DNA from: Candidatus Parcubacteria bacterium
GTDB taxonomy: Bacteria > Patescibacteriota > Minisyncoccia > Phycocordibacterales > GCA-2747955
Assembly (NCBI GenBank): GCA_027039745.1
Contig: JALUMP010000165.1
Span: 1-6,010 of the forward strand
Length of the DNA: 6,010 nucleotides
Direction: 5' to 3'
Shown piece by piece: positions 1 to 5,345 of the stretch (the stretch's first letter is position 1; each line of letters begins with the position of its first letter). The notes beneath the pieces were generated by a model. The model was given only the letters and a program-made list of their open reading frames with translations. It searched no databases and had not been told where the DNA came from. The position numbers were made by a program, and so were the translations under genes.

Positions 1-30
1 TTTATTTTCTTTTTCTAACCAAAATTTTGT

Positions 31-3000
31 TCAGCCAATCATATACTTTTCTAAATCCCATTTGTTTTTTATTTTTTCCAAATGTTTTTCTAATTTATTT
101 GGCAGTACTTTAGAGTAATCTACTTTTTTATCTTTAAAATCATAAGAACTACTGTAATTTTCTTCTGAATAGTTAATATCACCAAAATTGTTTTTAATAA
201 TATCCAAAGCTTGTTTTGCCCCCTCTAACGATTTTGCTTTTTCCTTCAGTGTATTTAATGAATCTTTATCTAAAGCAGTTGTTGCAAGTGCTATTTCACT
301 TTCTTTTTTAAAGGAAAAAGAACTTATTACATAATTAAAAATTTCTTGGGCTTGGTAAAGTTCTTCTTTTTCAGCTTGTGAAAAATAAAATTTGAAAAGT
401 AGTTCCTTGTTATATTTTGATAAAAAATCAGCTAAATATACAGGTAAATGACGAGTTTCATCACCGTCTGTGTACTCTCCAACATGGTAAATGATGGGAA
501 TAATTCTTTGCACCCAATTGTCTATTATGCTTTTGTCAACATTTGCTTCAGCACAAAATTCAATTGCTTTTAAAACATCAAAAAGGTATGTGTCTTTATG
601 ATAACCATATCCAAGAAAGTTATCGGCAGCATTTATAAGAAGTTCTTTTGCCTTTGTTGTTTCTTTGTAAATGATATTAAACTTTAACAATTTCGCATAA
701 TCTTCTGATCTTTCTGGGAAATAATTGATAGTTTCAGACAACTCTTTTTCTTTTGCATCAGAAATAATTTTAAAAACTTCTTTTTCAAGAATTGGCTTAT
801 TAAAATCCAAAACAAAATTGAATAAATTGTATTGGTTATAGAACGGTGTACTAATAATCATTTTATAATCAGTTTTTGAGATTTTTATTGAATCACCAAG
901 AAATTTTTTAAATATCACAATATCTTTAAAAATTTTTGTAATGGCATCTGTTAATGCATGTTTAAATTCTAATCTGTCTCTATCATCTGGCCAAAGTAGG
1001 TTTTCGAGACTACTAAATTCAGAAAAAATATCTTTATAATCTATCTTCTTTTCAGTTTGAATAGCTTTTGCAATTTTTTGAGCAACTCTAAAAATCTTAA
1101 TAGTTGCCTGAATTGACCATTGGGTATTTTTATAAGCTTGTTCTATCCATTTCTCTAAATTATCTCCTTTCCCAGACAAAACATAAATGAGTCCGACATT
1201 AAAAAAGCTATAAAATCTTTCAGACCACAAATTACGTTCTCCACCGTATTCTTTTATCGTATCTGGAAAACTTTTTATATCTGGCAATTGAGGAAGAGAT
1301 TGTGTTTTTTCTTCTTGCAGGATGAGATATATTTGTTCTTCTAAAGAATATCTTTTGCATTGTTTAATCAGATCCTTGAAATCAGACTTTCTGCTCTCAT
1401 AATCGAAAACAATACAGTTTTTTAAAATAGCTTTTCTTTCCTCATTTTCCAAATCAAGAATTAATAATTCATTTAACTTTGTTATCTGACTTAAAAGTAA
1501 AAGTTGTTTACTGTATAAATTAAATAGAAATGGGGATATATTAAGATCTCTAAATTGAGTAATATAGCTAAAAACTCTTTTTACTTCATGGGTTCTATCA
1601 TAAGGAATTACCTTAATAATTGCTTTGGTCGAATTTGGGATTTCGTTTTCTCTATATTCTTGATAGCTTAATCTATCTTGCAAAATTTCAATAATTTCAT
1701 AAATGATATGAGTTTTCCCTCTCTTTTCTGCAATGTCTACTATTATTTCTAGTACACCTGATGGCAATTCACTTAAAATAATATTGTCAATAAATTCAGG
1801 ATTTAACTTAATTGCCTCAGTCCATATTAATTTCGAAGCTTCTTCAACAAAATCTTGTGCATTTTCATAGTAAGTTGTTAAATGTGATATTTGTAAAGCT
1901 TTTGCATAATTCTTGTTTAGAATTGCCGCTTTTGAGGCTAATTCTAGTTGAGATTTTATCTGACTATAGTTTCTTGGATGTATAATTGCACTGATAAGCC
2001 AGTCTCTGTCAATTTCCAAAATTGGTTTATTGTTTCCTAAACTGTATTCCAATTTTATTAACTCTGCCCATTTCATATTTTCGTATCTAGAACTTTTCAG
2101 CCACTTTTTAACATTTCTTTTTATCGTTAGTTCCTGTTCTGCCCATTCCCTTTGATTAATGAGAAATACTCTAAAACTATCATGATAAATTCTTAGTTTG
2201 CCTCTAGAATCCAAAGTAATTAAATGTTCAATTTTATTAAAACTTTCACTTACATTTATTTTTTTAGGGTCAATAAAGGTTGAGATACATTCAAAGAATT
2301 GTTTTTTGGTGAATTGAAAGTCAACACTTACAAAAGTAAGCAATAAACTTTTTGTGCTATTATCTAAGGTACTCCAGAGTTTAGAATAATAATTTTCAAT
2401 GCTTTTATCATATTGAATAAGGTTTCTACAAGAATATTCTGTAACGATAGTATTTTTGTGTGTATTTTTTAATTGTTGTAAAACATAGCGCAGATATAGA
2501 GGATTGCCTTTGGTAATACTAAATATTTTTTCACTCAATTTTTTTAGTTGTCTTTTATCATTGGGAAGAGTTAGTTTTATTTGATTTTTAGTTATTATTG
2601 CAAAAATAGCTTTTTTGTTTAGTCCTTTGATTTCAATTTTGTTTTTTGGGGGACATTTAGAAAAAATGGAGTTGAGTAATGGCTCATTTATAACTTGAGG
2701 CTGAGTTCCTAGTATAATCCATACGCCTTTTTGGGGATAAAAAATCTCATCAAGAAATGATTTTAATTCATTTATATCTTTTTCTCTAACTACATGATCA
2801 AGCCCGTCAATAATCAATACAAAGCTCTTACTTGCCTTTGAAAGATTTTGTGCAACTTTGTTTATGAAATCTTTTAAAGGAATTTCTTTTGAGTTTTTAT
2901 TTCCTAAATCACCAAGATATTGTCTATAATTAGAATTTTTGAATTGTGCTTTTATTGCTTCAATAACTCTTATAGCATTTAGTCTCTCAAAAATATTATT

Positions 3001-3942
3001 TTCAGATGGATTAATATGATAATGATGTTTTATAGTTACAATATTTTGTTCTTCTAAAATTTTCGACAACTGGGACAAATAAACACTTTTTCCGGTTCCC
3101 GGTTTTCCATGGATTATCTTTATCCCACCATTTGGTTTTTTTAAATCTTCTAATATTGATCTATGAATTGCCTCATCAAAAAACTGAAAATCATCTGGAA
3201 TTTCAAACGATTCATTTAAGGGATGTGGATTATCAAATTCACACCATTTTTTAATTTGTTCAATTTTTAATTGAATTGTGGGGGACTTTCTTGCTTCTTT
3301 CTTTATAGCTAGAAGTAAGTTATTAACTCCTGACTGTGTGGCTCTGAGTTCACCATAAAATATATCTTCTACTATTTCTTTTTCAATTTTATCAATACCC
3401 CTATTTTCATAAATAAATTTGAAAGTAGAAAAAAAATCTGTGAGCTGCTTTTCATCTTCAAATTCATTTTTAATTTTTTCGTATAGTACAGTATCTTTTT
3501 TCAATTCTTCAATATCTATTAAATTGCCTGAAAGATATTTTTTAATTTCTTCTGAAAAATCTCCATTCGTAACTAAGGAAGCACTCTTAACATTTTCTGA
3601 ACCAACATTTTTAACTGAATCTGCACATTTTTTTAGAAGTGAAGGAAGTGGGGAGTTGTCTCTTTTACTCTTTCTACTTTTTAGTAGATCATTCCATGTC
3701 CACTGATAATCACTATCTGCTTTAAATTTTACTTGATAGAAATGATATTGATTATCCTTATCTAACAAAATTATATCATCAAGAAAAAAATCCTTTTCTG
3801 TAGGATTTGCCTCGATTTGAATCCACTTATATTTTTGAGGATTCAATAGCCATTCTCCACATAATTTAAGAGTCCATAAATCTTGATAATCAAAACCACT
3901 TCTTAGAGGACTAGTAATATTTCTTTTATTGTTCATGCTCAT
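31..3942 (-). CDS. DUF4297/Cap4-like nuclease fused to a STAND NTPase (Avs-like antiviral protein)
   Basis: The complete 1303-residue protein has three parts. Residues 1 to about 200 look like a DUF4297/Cap4-type PD-(D/E)XK nuclease: the entry motif GFDYQ (16-20), then E44, D55-D56 and Q70-V71-K72, fitting the E...D...QxK active site, with a later LVTN (123-126). Residues about 255-600 are a STAND NTPase: Walker A GKPGTGKS (279-286), Walker B LIIDGLDH (376-383), LGTQ (411-414), GNPL (479-482), and the conserved-looking YHDSFRVFL (586-594). Residues about 600-1303 are Lys/Glu-rich and helical, probably TPR-like repeats serving as sensor. In known antiviral STAND (Avs) proteins the C-terminus binds a phage protein, the NTPase oligomerises and the N-terminal effector cuts DNA; that role here is inference. 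The start is one of two in-frame ATGs (residues 1 and 3). The first overlaps the TAA of the preceding 91-residue ORF by one base (TAATG), and no well-spaced Shine-Dalgarno is visible: GGAAAAG lies 13 bases away. No transmembrane segment or frame break is evident. The domain calls are firm; the exact Avs subfamily is not assigned. Confidence 0.88.
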   Translation of the reverse strand: MSMNNKRNITSPLRSGFDYQDLWTLKLCGEWLLNPQKYKWIQIEANPTEKDFFLDDIILLDKDNQYHFYQVKFKADSDYQWTWNDLLKSRKSKRDNSPLPSLLKKCADSVKNVGSENVKSASLVTNGDFSEEIKKYLSGNLIDIEELKKDTVLYEKIKNEFEDEKQLTDFFSTFKFIYENRGIDKIEKEIVEDIFYGELRATQSGVNNLLLAIKKEARKSPTIQLKIEQIKKWCEFDNPHPLNESFEIPDDFQFFDEAIHRSILEDLKKPNGGIKIIHGKPGTGKSVYLSQLSKILEEQNIVTIKHHYHINPSENNIFERLNAIRVIEAIKAQFKNSNYRQYLGDLGNKNSKEIPLKDFINKVAQNLSKASKSFVLIIDGLDHVVREKDINELKSFLDEIFYPQKGVWIILGTQPQVINEPLLNSIFSKCPPKNKIEIKGLNKKAIFAIITKNQIKLTLPNDKRQLKKLSEKIFSITKGNPLYLRYVLQQLKNTHKNTIVTEYSCRNLIQYDKSIENYYSKLWSTLDNSTKSLLLTFVSVDFQFTKKQFFECISTFIDPKKINVSESFNKIEHLITLDSRGKLRIYHDSFRVFLINQREWAEQELTIKRNVKKWLKSSRYENMKWAELIKLEYSLGNNKPILEIDRDWLISAIIHPRNYSQIKSQLELASKAAILNKNYAKALQISHLTTYYENAQDFVEEASKLIWTEAIKLNPEFIDNIILSELPSGVLEIIVDIAEKRGKTHIIYEIIEILQDRLSYQEYRENEIPNSTKAIIKVIPYDRTHEVKRVFSYITQFRDLNISPFLFNLYSKQLLLLSQITKLNELLILDLENEERKAILKNCIVFDYESRKSDFKDLIKQCKRYSLEEQIYLILQEEKTQSLPQLPDIKSFPDTIKEYGGERNLWSERFYSFFNVGLIYVLSGKGDNLEKWIEQAYKNTQWSIQATIKIFRVAQKIAKAIQTEKKIDYKDIFSEFSSLENLLWPDDRDRLEFKHALTDAITKIFKDIVIFKKFLGDSIKISKTDYKMIISTPFYNQYNLFNFVLDFNKPILEKEVFKIISDAKEKELSETINYFPERSEDYAKLLKFNIIYKETTKAKELLINAADNFLGYGYHKDTYLFDVLKAIEFCAEANVDKSIIDNWVQRIIPIIYHVGEYTDGDETRHLPVYLADFLSKYNKELLFKFYFSQAEKEELYQAQEIFNYVISSFSFKKESEIALATTALDKDSLNTLKEKAKSLEGAKQALDIIKNNFGDINYSEENYSSSYDFKDKKVDYSKVLPNKLEKHLEKIKNKWDLEKYMIG

Positions 3943-4217
3943 TATTTGTAAATATCTTTTCCATTATAAATAAATCGTTTTCGTAGCGATAGCGGAGAAA
4001 ATACCTTTTTATCCCCCTCATTTAATAATAAAAAAACAAATTTGTTCCTTATTTTTAAAAGCCCTATCAAAATATCCTTATTATAAGAAAAATATTTTTT
4101 GAATTGCTTACAACGGCTCAGTATATGAGTAGTGGCGGGATTTTCCGCACTTTTGTTCATTATTGCACTATTGTTAATTTTACTTATATTGTTTATTTTT
4201 AGCACTTTGCCCGCCAT
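3942..4217 (-). CDS. Doubtful 91-residue ORF, largely a translated intergenic hairpin
   Basis: This open frame fills most of the gap between the DUF3800 and STAND genes. Its ATG lies in one arm of the attC-like hairpin, and residues 1 to about 36 (MAGKVLKIN... to ...THILSRC) are simply the hairpin read through. The rest is Lys/Phe/Ile-rich, as any AT-rich sequence would be. No domain, signal peptide or ribosome binding site is recognisable. The only positive sign is that its TAA overlaps the ATG of the STAND gene by one base (TAATG), which would allow translational coupling. Automatic annotation may list it as a hypothetical protein. I think it is more likely a by-product of a recurrent non-coding element, possibly read as a leader peptide. 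Confidence 0.22.
   Translation of the reverse strand: MAGKVLKINNISKINNSAIMNKSAENPATTHILSRCKQFKKYFSYNKDILIGLLKIRNKFVFLLLNEGDKKVFSPLSLRKRFIYNGKDIYK
3943..4110 (-). promoter_or_regulatory. AT-rich leader of the STAND-nuclease gene with weak promoter-like elements
   Basis: This stretch lies between the hairpin and the STAND ATG. On the minus strand it holds two TATAAT hexamers, at 4080-4085 and 3963-3968; neither has a good -35 box at 16-18 bases, so promoter assignment is tentative. It also has a perfect 12-base palindrome AACAAATTTGTT (4035-4046), which could be an operator half-pair, and a tandem hexamer TAGCGATAGCGG (3984-3995, plus strand) that stands out as GC-rich in an AT-rich region. 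The sequence suggests that the STAND gene may have its own promoter instead of depending on read-through from the DUF3800 gene. Confidence 0.25.
4080..4085 (-). promoter_or_regulatory. Possible -10 box (TATAAT) for the STAND gene
   Basis: TATAAT on the minus strand lies about 138 bases upstream of the STAND start, just after the hairpin. The best upstream hexamer, TTGTAA, is 22 bases away, which is longer than the usual sigma-70 spacing, so only the -10 element is visible. Confidence 0.2.
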
Positions 4218-4239
4218 TACTTATACACAATGTTGGCGG
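4111..4239 (-). repeat. attC-like imperfect hairpin between the two accessory genes
   Basis: This 129-base element has long, imperfectly complementary arms. On the plus strand CAAC (4111-4114) pairs with GTTG (4232-4235), the GTATATGAGTAG region (4121-4132) pairs with mismatches against ATTACTTATACAC (4216-4228), and TGGCGGG (4133-4139) pairs perfectly with CCCGCCA (4210-4216). About 70 AT-rich bases lie between the arms, including related GCACTTTTG, GCACTATTG and GCACTTTG units. Paired outer and inner boxes, scattered unpaired bases in the arms, an AAC/GTT core and a length of 57-141 bases are hallmarks of integron attC sites. On the minus strand it begins CCGCCAAC straight after the DUF3800 gene and ends CCGTTGTAAGC before the STAND gene. 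The outer boxes do not fit RYYYAAC/GTTRRRY beyond the core triplet, and no integrase is in view. It could instead be a general intergenic repeat or act as a terminator. Confidence 0.5.
4221..4239 (+). repeat. Inverted repeat, copy 1, flanking the DUF3800 gene
   Basis: The plus strand reads TTATACACAATGTTGGCGG, starting 12 bases beyond the DUF3800 stop codon. The reverse complement of 5108-5127 is the same sequence with one extra A. The repeat also forms the outer right arm of the attC-like hairpin. Confidence 0.75.
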
Positions 4240-4250
4240 TAGTAATTTGC

Positions 4251-5090
4251 TTATACCAATGGTTCAGGTGCATACTTATAAAATAATTCTTCACTTTCAC
4301 ACCTGCCTCTTGCTTTGTAAATATTATTTTTTGATATCGCTCTTTTTAAAATTAAATCTGCCCAATGTGAAACTTTTTCTTTTTCATCTTTGTATGCTGG
4401 TTGTATAAGATTTAATGATAGTTCTACATGTTTACGTAAAAAGAAACAAATAAAATCAGCAAGTTGTATTAATCCAACCTGCTTTGAGTCAACAAAATGT
4501 GGCACATCAATTAATTGACTCATCTTTTCTTGTTTTTCTCTCTTATCATAATAACAGTCAGTCCAGTCTGGGGGTGACAATACTAAATTTGTGTATTTTC
4601 CTTGTTCTCTATGTTCATGATCAAAAATTAAAACAAACGAACCTTTTGCATTAATTTTTCTGTCTTTCTTCCCATTTCTGGATCCTTGAAAGTTTTTTTG
4701 AAGAGATAAAGAAATATGGATGGCCATAAATCTCCATAATGACCCTATTTCTTTTAATTTTGGATCTTTTTCTAAATCATTAAAAAATTCTTTTTTATTT
4801 ACAGCAGAATAAACAAGAGAATGTTGTCTATTATCTAGCCAGTTAAATATCGCATCAATTATCTTTGCTCGTTGTTGTCCTTTTAATTCTCGCCATGGAC
4901 TATTTCCTGAGTAAAAATCCCTCGTGTGAATTTCATCAATTTTTCTTCCTATTATTTTACTTAATTGAGTTAGCAAATTATTCCAATGAAATTTTGTTAA
5001 TCTCATTTTATATGAATCTGTAATTACACCAACCATTACTGAGATTGGTTCTTCACCTGTTCCTGTTTCATCAATATATACAAATTTCAT
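4251..5090 (-). CDS. DUF3800 domain protein, putative RNase H-fold nuclease
   Basis: The complete 279-residue protein has the hallmarks of DUF3800: an N-terminal strand carrying YIDETG (D7, E8), an E-I-H motif (E53, H55) followed by RDF, a central LIFDHEH (D157, H160), and a C-terminal SKQVGLIQLADFICFFLRK region with D201 and D212. The spaced acidic residues suggest a metal-binding site of RNase H type. Members are widespread in accessory DNA and I know of no settled biochemical function, so nuclease activity is inferred. There is no signal peptide or membrane segment, so a cytosolic location is likely. The start is supported by AAAAGGA about 6 bases upstream of the ATG. The gene is bounded by inverted repeats (4221-4239 and 5108-5127), as a mobile cassette would be. 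It shares orientation with the downstream STAND-nuclease gene, but 308 bases and a large hairpin separate them. Confidence 0.85.
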   Translation of the reverse strand: MKFVYIDETGTGEEPISVMVGVITDSYKMRLTKFHWNNLLTQLSKIIGRKIDEIHTRDFYSGNSPWRELKGQQRAKIIDAIFNWLDNRQHSLVYSAVNKKEFFNDLEKDPKLKEIGSLWRFMAIHISLSLQKNFQGSRNGKKDRKINAKGSFVLIFDHEHREQGKYTNLVLSPPDWTDCYYDKREKQEKMSQLIDVPHFVDSKQVGLIQLADFICFFLRKHVELSLNLIQPAYKDEKEKVSHWADLILKRAISKNNIYKARGRCESEELFYKYAPEPLV

Positions 5091-5096
5091 TTTTCA

Positions 5097-5103
5097 TCCT
5101 TTT
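5097..5103 (-). promoter_or_regulatory. Ribosome binding site of the DUF3800 gene
   Basis: AAAAGGA on the minus strand lies 6 bases before the ATG at 5090. It is the clearest Shine-Dalgarno sequence I found among the gene starts visible in the window, and it fixes the start codon. Confidence 0.6.
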
Positions 5104-5107
5104 ATTT

Positions 5108-5127
5108 CCGCCAACATTTGTGTATAA
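5108..5127 (-). repeat. Inverted repeat, copy 2, upstream of the DUF3800 gene
   Basis: The plus strand reads CCGCCAACATTTGTGTATAA. Its reverse complement matches 4221-4239 except for one inserted A. It lies in the 5' leader of the DUF3800 gene and is also the left arm of a local hairpin extending to 5157. Confidence 0.75.
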
Positions 5128-5157
5128 ACAATTGTTTATATTCCTCCAAATTGGCAG
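5108..5157 (-). repeat. Second attC-like hairpin built on an 18-base perfect palindrome
   Basis: At the core is TATAAACAATTGTTTATA (5123-5140), a perfect palindrome. Outside it TTTG (5117-5120) pairs with CAAA (5147-5150), and GCCAA (5110-5114) pairs with TTGGC (5151-5155). CA (5115-5116) is left unpaired on one side only, and unequal internal loops are TG versus TTCCTC. One-sided extrahelical bases and GCCAA/TTGGC outer boxes again suggest an attC-type site. In that reading the minus-strand GTTGGCGG would be the boundary where the DUF3800 cassette begins. The element could instead be a dimeric regulator's operator or a terminator. Confidence 0.45.
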
Positions 5158-5293
5158 CTTAACCAAAATTGTATTTACATCTCCTTCACAATCTATTCTT
5201 CTATTTCTCATCAAAAATTACGTCCAAACTGTTTATTTACGTTAGAATTATACTATAAAAATCATGAAATATAAAAACAATATCATTGATAAA
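5158..5293. other. Intergenic AT-rich stretch with no recognised gene
   Basis: This stretch separates the DUF3800 leader hairpin from the GGGGACA repeat. A minus-strand frame of 46 codons (ATG near 5219, running out of frame into the start of DUF3800) has no domain and no good ribosome binding site. A TATAAT hexamer on the minus strand, near 5250, has no -35 partner at proper spacing. It may hold the promoter for the DUF3800 gene or a decayed remnant. Confidence 0.4.
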
Positions 5294-5330
5294 GACAAAA
5301 TTATCGGGGACAAAAATTATTGGGGACAGA
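5294..5330. repeat. Two-copy tandem GACAAAA(A)TTAT(C/T)GGG repeat at the gene junction
   Basis: Two near-identical units, 15 bases (5294-5308) and 16 bases (5309-5324), are followed by the start of a third, GACAGACC (5325-5332). Each unit join reads GGGGACA. The repeat starts about 16 bases past the cytochrome stop codon. The GGGGACAGACC core resembles sequences I associate with the ends of IS200-like, REP-associated transposase elements. No transposase is present in the window, so a mobile-element remnant is only suggested. Confidence 0.5.
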
Positions 5331-5345
5331 CCTCGAAATTTTCCT

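Noticed and set aside
20..29. CAAAATTTTG palindrome just past the STAND stop as a terminator
   Set aside because: It is short and AT-only in its core, with no GC stem and no convincing T-run, so it is easily explained by chance.
3419..3706. Plus-strand ORF of 95 codons
   Set aside because: It lies entirely antisense to the N-terminal domain of the STAND-nuclease gene, is Ser/Phe-rich as expected for the complement of Lys/Glu-rich coding sequence, and has no domain.
5078..5221. Minus-strand ORF of about 46 codons upstream of and overlapping DUF3800
   Set aside because: It runs through the hairpin and out of frame into DUF3800, lacks a ribosome binding site and has no recognisable protein features.
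5045..5245. Plus-strand ORF of 66 codons
   Set aside because: It overlaps the start of the DUF3800 gene on the opposite strand and the palindromic leader. The Phe/Leu-rich composition reflects AT-rich DNA, and no ribosome binding site or domain is visible.
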